From: Anolis sagrei
Lineage: Eukaryota; Chordata; Lepidosauria; Squamata; Anolidae
Assembly: GCF_037176765.1 (NCBI RefSeq)
Contig: NC_090034.1
Span: 93,236,500-93,300,499, forward strand
Direction of reading: 5' to 3'
DNA: 64,000 nt
Positions 11,807-22,400 of this stretch are shown piece after piece (within the stretch, counting starts at the first letter, position 1; each line of letters opens with the position of its first letter). Below the pieces are notes generated by a model. It worked only from the letters and a program-made list of their open reading frames with translations, had not been told where the DNA came from and made no database searches. Both the position numbers and the translations under genes were made by a program.

Positions 11807-12865
11807 ACAACACTTGCCATCCCACCATCTCAATAAGAGACCTGACAACAATGTGGAACAAAACATGGGCAACTTTTATTTGAAATGTTACCTGAATTAA
11901 CTTTTCTGAATTTAAAAATATAACTAAAGGGGCATGAACCTGGTGTGTGTTTTTAGCCAAGGTAGTGGCCCTTGTTGACCTACCCCTCAGCTAAGCTGGT
12001 TCCCCAGATATGGTCAATTTTAACATCTCCAGGGCAACCACTCATAAAAGATACAAAGAATTCTGCCCCCCAAGTCCAAAGGATTTTGCGGAGCCAGGAC
12101 TCCCAGTTTCAAGGCCATTTCCATTTGCCCTCATTCAGTTACATAAACACTGCTCATCAGGTTGCATTCCTGACCCACACCACAAAGGGGTGCCTTAGGT
12201 GTACACCAAATGTAAACTTATGGCTGTTTTCCATGGGATTGCCTATTTAAAAACCCTCACTCCCAATTCCCTTGGCCTTTGCCATGGTATGGTATGATAA
12301 TAAGGGGTGGGAAAAACCTTGCTCTCTGACTTTGGGTTTTGGAGTCTGAGGTACTCCTTTCTAAACACCTCTTCCTGTCATCCATGCATGAAAGGAATTG
12401 GCACAAGACAATAGGACACATTCATCACCTCCTCGTGTTTCAGCTATTCAGGTGCCACTTAGTTTGACCTCTCTTGCATTGTGTTTGGGGGTGAGACAGT
12501 GTGTTTCTGTGTGTGCATGAACGCACACCCCACTGTCCTTTTCTCTCATGCAGCCTTCAATCCTCCAGGTCTGTCTGTAAAGGTCAGAGACATCCTCACA
12601 CTTTCCTCTGAAAATGCCACTTCAGCAAAGAAGCTAATCCAGACATATGAGCTCAATATACAATCCCAAGAGTGTGAAATGAGAGGTTCTCTCTCTCTAA
12701 AATTGATGCTTCACTGCCTCTTAGTGGCTGGAAGCGTCGAGATACATCACATTGTTTGAGATTTCCCCCACTCATCCTTCCACATTCTGTGAGAGAGGTT
12801 TCCAAACTTTTCTCGTTGTCTACACACTTTTTAGACATGCATCATTTTGCAAGACAGATTTTTTT
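11807..12865. other. Unassigned intergenic DNA
   Basis: No recognised gene or repeat. Short open frames at 11972-12250 and 12481-12759 lack signatures or splice context. Confidence 0.45.
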
Positions 12866-13190
12866 CTTCGTGTCAGGAGCAACTTGAGAAACTGCAAGTG
12901 CCTCTAGAACATGGCCATATAGCCCGAAAAAAACCTACAACAACCCAGTGATTCCGGCCATGAAAGCCTTCAACAATAAACTGCAAGTTGCTTCTGATGT
13001 GAGAAAATTGGCCATCTGCAAGGACATTGCCCAGGGGACACACGGATGTTTTACCATCCTGTGGGAGGCTTCTCTTAAGTCTCCTCATGAGAAGCTGGTG
13101 CTGAGAAACAGGAGCTCACCCTGCTCCCTGGATTTGAACTGTGGACCTTTTGGTCCGCAGTCCTGTCAGCACAAGGGGTTAAGACAGATG
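12866..13190 (-). mobile_element. tRNA-derived lizard SINE (second family), with nested PLE end
   Basis: Inverted copy of the SINE at 8575. Its 3' part is interrupted at 12899-12970 by a 72-bp PLE 3' end (cctctagaacatggcc to ccttcaacaat) with a direct duplication aaactgcaag on both sides. The PLE fragment is too short to include the hammerhead. Confidence 0.8.
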
Positions 13191-13281
13191 AATGGACTTA
13201 GCCACAGTCCTAAGTCTGTAAGAGCTGAGCAAGACTGATGAAGATAGAGTGACCGACTTCCCATTCACTGTACACAACAAT

Positions 13282-13436
13282 GGAAGTTTGACACCACTAA
13301 ATGCCATAGATCCACCCTATGGAATCCTGGGATTTAATTTTCTTGGGTCACCAGAGCTCTCTGAAAAAGAAGGGTGAATCACACAAACCTACAAATCCCA
13401 AACTTCTAAACAATTGAACCATGGCAGTTAATGTGG
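13282..13436. mobile_element. Short palindromic MITE
   Basis: Same family as 8402: gtttgacaccactaaatgcc...gaatcctgggattt and an inverted tail (caattgaaccatggcagttaa). Confidence 0.45.
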
Positions 13437-13440
13437 TCTG

Positions 13441-13835
13441 GAGCCCCTGGTGGTGCAATGAGTGAAACCAGACATCCTCAAACTGCGGCCCTCCAGCTGT
13501 TTGGGCTTCCAATTCCCAGAAGCCCTAATGAGCTTTTTCAATTGTCAGGAATTCTGGGAGTTGAAGGCCCAAACAGCTGGAGGGATGCAAATTGAGGATG
13601 CCTGGGTTAAACTCTTGTGCTGGCAGGACTGCTGACTGAAAGGTTGGTGGTTCGAATCCGGGGAATGGGTTAAGCTCCCATCTGTCAGCTTCAGCTTCTC
13701 GTGCAGGTACATGAGGGAAGCCTCCCATAGGATGGTAAAACATCTGGGTGTCTCCTTGGCAACATTCTTGCAGATGGCCAATTCTCTCACACCAGAAGCA
13801 ACTTGCAGTTTCTCAAGTCACTCCTAACACGAAAA
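13441..13835 (+). mobile_element. tRNA-derived lizard SINE with nested hAT MITE
   Basis: The SINE box A region (gagcccctggtggtgcaatg) is separated from box B (ggttcgaatccgggg) by a hAT MITE at about 13469-13604 whose ends are CAGACATCCTCAAACTG and its complement. The 3' end is agaagcaacttgcagtttct plus an A-rich tail. Confidence 0.8.
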
Positions 13836-14611
13836 ATAAAAATGTTAATGTGGTGCAACCTGCTATAATTCTTTAATGTGGATAAAGTCTTGGAAGTCAT
13901 TCATTCAGGAGGTCACCATACATCAAAGTAAATTTAATAAGGCAATGTACCACTATAGCTAAAAAATTCTTTCCATTTCCCTATACTGTCCATTTATATA
14001 CTGCCTGAATGTTCCAATTTGGCAAGTCCAAGTTAATCCTCTGTTCCTCTGTTTCATTTACTTTTGGGTATACCCATGATGGCACCATGCCTCTTTGTTC
14101 TTCTCTCCCCTTGAAGCCAAAGCAATGGCATTTGGGATGGAGTTAGGACTTTCATCTGCTTCTAAGCCAAGGCATGGTGGGGCTATGCCTGCCTATTCTC
14201 ATCTATTGCCCCAAATTCAGGTTTCCCATCCCTTGTTTGGTGAATTGGACAACAGTATTAATGCAAGGATGGCAGAAATGATGTACACTCCCAGATTTGG
14301 AATGTTGGTCAGTAACTGCTAAGCATGATGTCAAAGAGAATGGTGAGCCAACCAACTGCAACTGGCTGTTTCTATGGTTGCATTTAAAAAATCAGCAGTA
14401 TACATAACAGATCCCAAAGAATCGTACTGGAAACCAAAGCAGGTATGGTTCTTTGGGTGACCTTGGTAATAAGATAAGATATGTTGTTTAGGGGGGTATT
14501 TGTTTTGAGCTGATATGAGGAGATGTTGTTGCATTAGCTGAGAGGTGGCTCCTGGAGAATGTGCCAGAGGGGTCAGATTGGGAGAAAAGTAAAAAGTAGG
14601 GTGAGCCTTAA
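13836..14611. other. Unassigned intergenic DNA
   Basis: No gene or clear repeat recognised. Short frames at 14095-14322 and 14331-14633 have no family signature. Confidence 0.45.
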
Positions 14612-14619
14612 AGATAGGG

Positions 14620-15392
14620 CAGGAGCGGCTCAACCATTACGCGAAGTAAGCGGTCGCAGAACACTTTTTTTTGGCCAGGGGTGCAGAGGCGCCTCTATAA
14701 ATGCCCCTCAACCGCCACTTGAGGAGCGCCCCCTCAGCTCACAACAGCCCTAGCAGTCCGGGGGGAGCCTCGGCTTTCTTGCCTCGCTGCCGGGCGATCC
14801 TCTTCCCAAAGGGGCCGGGCCCTTGAGCCTCGCCTCGCCCCTCTTGTTCCTGCTCCACCCGGCCACCGGGTGCGCGAGCAGAGCCGGCGCTCAATCGTTC
14901 TTTGCGTTCGATCCCTTCCCCGTGACCGGCTCCCTTTCCAGATCCCCCGGCGCTCCACCCGCCTCCTCTCCTCTCCCCAATCCGCGGGTGGGCCAAGGGG
15001 CGGAGCCGCGGTGCCTGGCCCGCTTTGGGTCCAGAGGCGTGTCTAAAGACCCCAGCGTGTGCACCAAAAGTAGCCTCTTCTCCTTATTTATTTATTTATT
15101 TATTTACTTTGCTTATATACTGCTGTTCTCAGCCCAGGGGCGACTCAATATGTGTCCAACATAGGAGCAACAAAATTCAAGACACAGTATAAAAACAATT
15201 CACAATCCAACAATTATACAAAAACATCATCATTACTACGAAAACCATTCAGTGTCGTCTCATTGTCCAAACCACAATCCTTCTCCTGACTTTCTCTTCA
15301 GCCATTGGGACCAAGAGAGAGAGAGAGAGAGCCCCACCTCTGCTCCCTCCTTTGTTTTTGCGCCTACCTTCAGGAAAGGTGGGCATCTCCAC

Positions 15393-15428
<36 letters not shown>

Positions 15429-15720
15429 CCCAATGGCTGAGGAGAAAGTCAGGAGAAGAGGTGACTTTTGGTGCGCACGCCAGGGTCTTTGGACCCAAAG
15501 CGGGCCAGGCAAGGGAGCAAGTGCGGCAAGTGTGATGTATAGTTCACCTACAATCAAAGAGCATTCTGAACTCCACCAAGGATGGAATTGAACCAAATAT
15601 GGCACACAGAACTCCCACGACAAACAGAAAATATATATCAATGATTGGTTGGGGGGGGGGGGGGCGTGGTGGCCAAAATACTGTTTGCTTACTGTTGAAA
15701 ATTACCTAGGGCCGCCTTTG
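14620..15720. mobile_element. GC-rich hAT-type foldback element
   Basis: Flanked by a perfect 8-bp duplication agataggg (14612-14619 and 15721-15728). The ends CAGGAGCGGC and GCCGCCTTTG are imperfect inverted repeats followed by matching AGTAAGC. Internal inverted repeats pair 15017-15080 with 15450-15512, and the (GA)n at 15313 with the (CT)n at 15397. The left arm is CpG-rich (14640-15050) and looks like a CpG island, but it lies inside the element. A LINE tail (about 15084-15245) and a module shared with Helitron and hAT copies (15535-15640) are also present. No transposase frame. Confidence 0.8.
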
Positions 15721-15966
15721 AGATAGGGTTTGTGGAGATAGACTATATTGAGAGGGAAGGAAGTAACATTTCAAGATGCGAGCTGGAATAAATGTTTATC
15801 GTTTACTTAATTTACTTCATTTATACCCTGCCTTTCTAACACTGCAGGAAACTTGGTATTCCAAGTCCAAAAATGATGGGCTCAGTAACCACTCCTAGAT
15901 TGACCACTCTCCATCCCAACACCCTTGGCCAAAGTCCCATTCAATATGAATGGGTTCCTTGGTAGA

Positions 15967-16236
15967 CAGGTTAAACACAAATAATCCACTTATAAGGATC
16001 AGATAATGAATAAGTCCAACAAATAGGTAGAATGTGAAATTTAGACTGTTCAATTCACAGTAATCACAAAATTAAACAATATGAAATAAGTTCTGTACAG
16101 TCTTTTAGTAATATCGTTGTATGTTCATGAATCAGCCTCCCACGACCGGTTTCGGCCTTTGCTTCAAGCCTTCTTCGGGTGGTCTGTAATTTTACATACA
16201 TACATACATTTTACAATTGTATAGGTTGAACATAAT
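15967..16236 (-). repeat. Left inverted arm (pLTR-like) of the PLE
   Basis: By eye identical to the complement of 17528-17797. Contains the hammerhead-like motif on the minus strand at 16140-16182. Confidence 0.85.
16140..16182 (-). ncRNA. Hammerhead-like motif, left PLE arm
   Basis: Exact complement of the motif at 17582-17624; see that entry for the structure. Confidence 0.5.
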
Positions 16237-16293
16237 TTACACTACAATAGTTACCATCATTGGGCATTAAAAAATAATCTACCGTTTTCACAG

Positions 16294-17112
16294 ATGCTCA
16301 GGATTAAACGTAATTCCTCGACCCAACAGGATTTCACTCATGAGATTGAGGTAACGAAACGGCAGTTTAGGAACCGGGGATATCCTGAACATATAATACA
16401 ATCATCTTATCTAAAAGTAGCCAACATTCCCAGGTCTAAACTTCTAGAGAACAAGACTAGACCCAGAGTAGATAGATTAATATGGCCACTTACTCTCACT
16501 AACATGTCCAATTTAGCCATCAGAACAATTAAAAAATACTGGAACTTAATAAGGGACATCCCGGGCTGTGAAAGACCCCCATTAATAGCATATAAAAGAA
16601 CCAAGAGCATTGGGGATTTTTTGGTACATTCAGACTTAACACATAATGTTCGGACCATGAAATCAAATCTGAGTGGCAATTATCGGTGCCATCATTGCTC
16701 AGTGTGTAACCAATTGGTGGAGACTAAAATTTTTACACACCAACACCCACCATTGATAATTAAGTTCTCCCATTTTGCTACATGCACAACCAAGGGGGTT
16801 ATTTACGTGATTATTTGTGAATGCAATCTGATGTACGTTGGCCAAACTCGTCGAGAAGTGAAGTCTAGGATTATAGAACACCGGAGCAAAATTAGAACTA
16901 ATTCCAGAGATTCCATACTGTATAAACATTTTGATGATCTACGGCACAACCCTGAATCTTTTAAATACCACATATTAGAAGTAGTCACACAATCCAAACA
17001 CATGGACTTTAACATTAAACTCCTACAAAGGGAAGCATATTGGATCTTCAGATTACGGACGGAACACCCATATGGTCTTAATGAACACAATTCATACAGT
17101 TGCTATATATAA
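16294..17112 (+). CDS. PLE protein C-terminal part, GIY-YIG endonuclease
   Basis: A 272-aa open frame. Residues about 100-150 hold a Cys/His-rich linker (CHHCSVC), and residues about 167-200 hold a GIY-YIG nuclease (VIYVIICE, MYVGQTRREVKSRIIEH), the endonuclease that nicks target DNA for Penelope retrotransposition. The whole reverse transcriptase that normally precedes it is absent, so this is a truncated but otherwise uninterrupted element frame, probably read from the first ATG only by chance. Not a host gene. Confidence 0.8.
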   Translation: MLRIKRNSSTQQDFTHEIEVTKRQFRNRGYPEHIIQSSYLKVANIPRSKLLENKTRPRVDRLIWPLTLTNMSNLAIRTIKKYWNLIRDIPGCERPPLIAYKRTKSIGDFLVHSDLTHNVRTMKSNLSGNYRCHHCSVCNQLVETKIFTHQHPPLIIKFSHFATCTTKGVIYVIICECNLMYVGQTRREVKSRIIEHRSKIRTNSRDSILYKHFDDLRHNPESFKYHILEVVTQSKHMDFNIKLLQREAYWIFRLRTEHPYGLNEHNSYSCYI

Positions 17113-17527
17113 CTTTGAGGTTTTTTGTATTATCCCTTGTATACTATACATCCCTGGGGAGTACATTACTCACAACGCCATCTAGTGTTGACATTTTCCA
17201 CACCTATAACTTTAAATGAGCCTTAAATTAACTTCTCTGTCTCCTCTACATCTGATGCTCATTTTCCTCTTTAAATAGAGGAAACCCCCAGATCTTGTTC
17301 ATACTCGCAATTAGAATCAAACTCAGAAGCAGAGTATCTTGTGAGTATACACCTAATTGGTGAAATATATTGGGTAAACATTTATTTTGATATATGTAAT
17401 TTTTAAATGTTAATAGCCACAATTTGTTCCTTTTACCTAGATCCCATTGCAAAAAACTTAAGTATCTCTTATGAGAACATATGTAAAAGACTGAACTTTG
17501 TAAGTATTTCTAAATGCATTCTATTAC

Positions 17528-17797
17528 ATTATGTTCAACCTATACAATTGTAAAATGTATGTATGTATGTAAAATTACAGACCACCCGAAGAAGGCTTGA
17601 AGCAAAGGCCGAAACCGGTCGTGGGAGGCTGATTCATGAACATACAACGATATTACTAAAAGACTGTACAGAACTTATTTCATATTGTTTAATTTTGTGA
17701 TTACTGTGAATTGAACAGTCTAAATTTCACATTCTACCTATTTGTTGGACTTATTCATTATCTGATCCTTATAAGTGGATTATTTGTGTTTAACCTG
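17528..17797 (+). repeat. Right arm (pLTR-like 3' end) of the PLE
   Basis: Inverted partner of 15967-16236, and the natural 3' end of the element in coding orientation. Confidence 0.85.
17582..17624 (+). ncRNA. Hammerhead-like motif, right PLE arm
   Basis: Stem I is CCAC (17582-17585) with GTGG (17621-17624). The core reads CCGAAGA where the consensus is CUGANGA, so U4 is C. Stem II is GGCTT with AAGGCC including one G-U pair. GAAA is at 17611-17614, followed by the self-complementary CCGG and the cleavage-site TC. The layout matches the short-stem-III hammerheads known from PLEs. The U4 change probably weakens or abolishes cleavage. Confidence 0.5.
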
Positions 17798-17907
17798 CCA
17801 AAGTCCCATTCAGCCATGCTCCACTAGATGGATAGTAACTGTTCTGTATTACCATCACTATTTCGTCACAATTATCACAATTTTTATGCTGGCTGTGGGG
17901 AACTGTA

Positions 17908-18981
17908 TAGGCAATCCCGAAGTTACAAACAAGATAGTTTCTGTAGGTTTGTATGCAAGTTGTAACAGGTGCATGCGTGTGTGTGTATCTATATATATAA
18001 AAATGCTCTGTGCATAATGAGTACCTTAAAAACAAAAGAACCAATGAAGAAATCACACCAAATTTGGCACTACACAAGGAGTGACCATCACTTAAAAATT
18101 ATGATTTTGTCATTTGGGAGTTGTAGTTACTGGGATTTATAGTTCACCTATAATCAAAGAGCATTCTGAACTCCACCAACAATGGAATTGAACCAAACTT
18201 GGCACACAGGACTCCCCTGACCAACAGAAAACACTAGAAGGGTTTGGTGGGCATTAACCTTGGGTTTTGGAGTTGTAGTTCACCTACATCTGTGGACCCA
18301 AACAATGATGGATCTGGACCAAACTTGGCACGAATACTCAATATGTCCAAATATAAATACAGATGGAGTTTGGGGGAAATAGACCTTGACACTTGGGAGT
18401 TGTAGTTACTGGGATTTATAGTTAACCTACAATCAAAGAGAATAGAGTATCATAGATTTGAAAAGGACCCCTAAAGAAGGACAATTATATGTTGCATGTT
18501 CCGGAGTAGGCAAACCTGACAATCTCTACATCAACACTGAGAAAGAAACAACAAGAAATACTGTTTACCCACAAGCATAAAGACATTACATATATTAAAA
18601 ACCACCACTTTCTCATTACTTTATTTTCCAGATCACCAGACTGGGCCACAGCAATGCATGGCAGGGGCGGCTAGTGTGTATTTGTATTTGGATAGCATAG
18701 GGAAAGGTTAACACCTATGTGGTGTTTATTTTTCTTCCTGTACCCCTGTTCGGAAGATTTCACCTCACTTTCTGTCCCTGTAATCATGGGATTTTGAAAA
18801 GTTTGGCTTGTTGTGGAAAGGATTGGTGAGAAATCTTCAGCAGAGACACCTTTTCCCTGTGATAACTCTTACAGGAGTGAATTTCCCTTCCAAGCGGTAG
18901 ATTCCTCCAACCTCCTGTTATCTCACCCCTGTTCTTAACTCTGTGTCATTTATAAATCAGAAATTTGTAATTCAGGGACTA
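17908..18981. mobile_element. DNA-transposon MITE split by a Helitron
   Basis: The left end (ggcaatcccgaagttacaaac) and right end (tttgtaattcagggact) are inverted counterparts. A related right half lies at 56812-56955. The Helitron at 17988-18674 lies inside it. Confidence 0.6.
17988..18674 (+). mobile_element. Non-autonomous Helitron
   Basis: Starts TCTATATATATAAAAATGC and ends CTAG, inserted between A (17987) and T (18675): the Helitron signature of 5'-TC, CTRR-3' and A/T target without duplication. The last 30 bases (ccacagcaatgcatggcagg) recur at two other Helitron ends (45660, 55870). No Rep/helicase coding sequence. It contains a module also found in two hAT elements, and a short CR1 3' fragment near 18440. 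Confidence 0.8.
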
Positions 18982-19135
18982 ATCTTTCCATGAACAAGTC
19001 TGGAAAGATACTACACACCAAAAATATTAGTAGACAAGTTCTGGGAGGAGGAGATCAATTTAATAAATATAAATGTGTAGATACATGTGAAAGACAATTT
19101 CAGTCAAGATACCTTTCAGATATTTCAGTCAAGAT

Positions 19136-19265
19136 CTATCTCTGAGGATGCTTGCCATAGATGCAGGCGAAACGTCAGGGGAAATGCCTCTAGAACATGG
19201 CTCTATAGCCCGAAAAAACCCACAAGAACCTAGTGATTCCAGCCATGAAAGCCTTCGACAATACA
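19136..19265 (+). mobile_element. PLE 3' end with hammerhead
   Basis: 130-bp 5'-truncated PLE with direct duplication tcagtcaagat (19125-19135 and 19266-19276). Ends in the family motif gacaatacat. It lies 140 bases upstream of HAS1-like exon A, within the preceding intron or promoter. Confidence 0.8.
19142..19176 (+). ncRNA. Hammerhead ribozyme motif (PLE family)
   Basis: CTGAGGA (19142-19148) fits the CUGANGA core. Stem II is gcttgc with gcaggc (6 pairs, one G-U). GAAA is at 19169-19172, then CG and the UC cleavage site at 19175-19176. Stem III is only the self-complementary ACGT, the minimal type described for PLEs, which is thought to act as dimers. Activity untested. Confidence 0.6.
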
Positions 19266-19406
19266 TCAGTCAAGATAATTTACAAGGTTCTCCATGTGAG
19301 CACACACTGAAAACCAAAGTAACCGTAGCAGAACATAATAGCTGAGAAACCTAAAACTTGTGTTTTAATATATGTACAACTTTTTTCTCTTGGTTTCATG
19401 TTCCAG

Positions 19407-22400
19407 TCTCTTTACAGTCTCTTTCAACGCATCCTTCGATTGACAGTCATGGCAGTCTCTGGCCTAACCGAGGTTCAGCCCTTTCTCTCCTGCTGTTTGC
19501 AGACTCGTCTTTTTCCTTTTATCCTCTTTGTTATCATCTTTGATTCCTACATTATGGCTTTGGAGATGATGGACAAGTCACTCAAGTTCATTCCTCTGAG
19601 AATCTATACTGTCCACCTGATCCTGCACAACCTCCTGCAAGGCTCTTTTGCCTATCGGGAACTGCGCAGGCAACGCCGATCTGCTACACCCAGAAGCTTC
19701 GCCAAAAAGGTGGCCATCACCATTTCTGCCTATCAGGAAGATCCCTCCTACCTCCGCCAGTGCCTTACCTCAATCAGAAATATAGACTACCCAAAGCACC
19801 TGCTCTCTGTTGTGATGATCATTGATGGCAACAATCCAGAAGATCAGTATATGATGAAAATATTTGAGGAGGTGTTCTGTGGGGAAGACCTGGGAACATA
19901 TGCCTGGAAGAACAACTATCATAGTTGCCCAACAGCAGGTGGCATAGCAGAAGATCTTGAGAAAAAAGAAGTGGAGACATTGATCCGGACCAGGAGGTGT
20001 GTCTGTATCATGCAGAAACAGGGTGGAAAGCGGGAAGTGATGTACACAGCATTCAAAGCCCTGCAGGACAAAGTGCACTACGTCCAGGTATGCCTTTTCT
20101 TCATCCTTATCTTAATAAATGACATTGAATATTTTCCTGTGCAGTAACAGCATATGTTCTGTTCAGCCTGGGTGATGTTATGTTGAACTATAACTTCTAG
20201 CAATACTAGCATTTGCTGTATTGCCAAGAGCCAATAGGAAATGTATTTCAACACAAAGAGGTGGCCAATGTTCCTCATCTCTTCTTAATGTTTCCTATTG
20301 TTTACTGGTTATTGAAAAGTATTTTTTTCTAAATAGACATAGTTGACTAATAGCTTCTCCAAGCCATTAGAAAATGTGTTATTTTCTCCAGCACAGAAAA
20401 ACTTTGGGAATGAATATGAAAGGTTTTATCTTTACAGTCAGATGACAGTTACAAGGAATTGCAGTGGTCCCTTAAAGGGACTCCAAATAAACTGCTGCAT
20501 ATTTAAACTCTGGGAAGTTAAGGAGGGAGAGAAGGAGGGAAAGGAGGAGAGGCTGGACAATTGATGTCTTGGAAAAGAATGTAACGAGACACAGGACATT
20601 TCATTCAAATATGGGACTGTCCCTTAAAATCTGGGTTTCTGGCAACTCTGATCTGGAGGGACATGGACAAAAATGTGCTGTGAGAAAGGAGGTCTTGCAG
20701 AAAGAGTCATAAACAGAGATTTTCCATTACTGACCCACTACATTAATGTACAATTATGCTGGGGAAAGTGGAAGGTAAAAGGAAGAGGGGCCGACCAAGG
20801 GCAAGATGGATGGATGGCATCCTTGAAGTGACTGGACTGACCTTGAAGGAGCTGGCGGTGGTGACGGCCGACAGGGAGCTCTGGCGTGGGCTGGTCCATG
20901 AGGTCACGAAGAGTCGGAGAAAACTGAATGAATGAACAACAACATTAATGTTCACTTAGGTTTGTGATTCAAATATCATACTGGACTCAAGTGCAACAAT
21001 GGAGCTGGTGAAAGTACTGACATCGAACTCAAACTGTGGGGCAGTTGGAGGGCAGGTAAAGATCATCAACTCCACAAACTCCTACTTCAGCTTCATGAGC
21101 GGACTGTCCTCCTGGATGGACTTCAACATTGAACGTGCCTGCCAGTCTTTCTTCAACTGCGTCTCCTGTATCAGTGGTCCCCTTGGTGAGCCTTAGCTTG
21201 GAAATAACACCTAATTTATGATCTGGGGTAAAGGAAGGAGGTTCTCAGAGGACTGGGACCATTACTCTTGCACACTATAGTCATGTTACTTTTCAAAGCC
21301 TCAGAAAAATCACATCAAAAGGAATATCCTGAGATGTCTAATGATCTCAGAGATCTACAAAGTACTCAGACAACTATGGATATTTAATATAATTTAGGGA
21401 CAACCAATCTGATTTCTGCAAAAAAAAAAACCTGAACATTTTTTATAAATTATTTTTTCAAACAGTATCACTTAGATAGAAACAAGAATGGGTTGTTGTA
21501 GGTTTTTTTCAGGCTAAATGGCCATGTTCTAGAGGCATTCCCTCCTGACATTTCGCCTGCATCTATGGTAAGCATCCTCAGAGGTAGTGAGGTGTAGCCC
21601 AAAAAAACCTACAACAACCCAGTGATTCCAGCCATGAAGGCCTTCGACAATACAAGAAAGAAGAATGTTCAGAAGATATAAGAGCCCATAGAATTCAAGA
21701 CAGGGTAAGTTACGAGTTGTATATGCATATATTTGCATCCAAGATAACTCAACGTTGTATTGTCAAAGGCTTTCATGGCACTGGGTTGTTGAGGGTTTTT
21801 CAGGCTATATGGCCATGTTCTAGAAGCATTCTCTCCTGACGTTTTGTCTGTATCTATAGCAAGTATCCTCAGAGGTTGTGACCTCACAACCTCTGAGGAT
21901 GCTTGCCATAGTTGCAGGCGAAACGTCAGGAAAGAATGCTTCTAGAACATGGCCATATAGCCCAAAAAACCTACAACAACCCATTATCTCAACTTTACTG
22001 CAATATAGTGCTCAAAATATTGGAAAGCATGGTTAATACAGAAGAGGGCTGTGTTGCTCAGCTTTTCTGATCACCCTTAAAGCTACCATTTTTGGAAATC
22101 AATACAGGGTATGGTTTTGCTGAAATTGGGAAGTCTTAGGGAACATAGCTTATGAATGTACTTACAAGATCCCCAATTACACCCTCTAACTAATCGAAGC
22201 ATGAGGTAGATCTAGTTTCAATCGTTAACAAGAGCCAAGAGATTATATTGGGGCTGCACATTGTGAATCACTGCATTCAGAGTTACACGTAAATTGTGTT
22301 AAGCAATGTTAACATTAAATGACAATGTTGCACAACCAGATGGATGTTCAACTACACAACCTGCATGAAATCTACAATCATAAACAAAGTATGGACATTC

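Larger units (their letters stand above)
15944..17797 (+). mobile_element. Penelope-like element with 270-bp perfect inverted arms
   Basis: A 15-bp direct duplication, ccaaagtcccattca (15929-15943 and 17798-17812), bounds the insert. Within it, 15967-16236 and 17528-17797 appear to be perfect inverted repeats of each other. Between them lies one open frame encoding the C-terminal, GIY-YIG part of a PLE protein. Each arm carries a hammerhead-like motif. The 23 bases between the left duplication and left arm are an imperfect inverted copy of the duplication (tgaatggg...ccttgg). The identity of the arms suggests a recent insertion. The N-terminal RT part is missing. Confidence 0.85.

Noticed and set aside
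14640-15050. CpG island as a host promoter or first exon
   Set aside because: It lies wholly inside an element bounded by a perfect 8-bp duplication and inverted ends.
15249-15641. 130-aa minus-strand frame
   Set aside because: Spans (GA)n runs and inverted repeats of a hAT foldback element.
19398-19400. ATG 19398 as start of the HAS1-like protein
   Set aside because: It lies before the acceptor AG at 19405-19406, so it is probably intronic.
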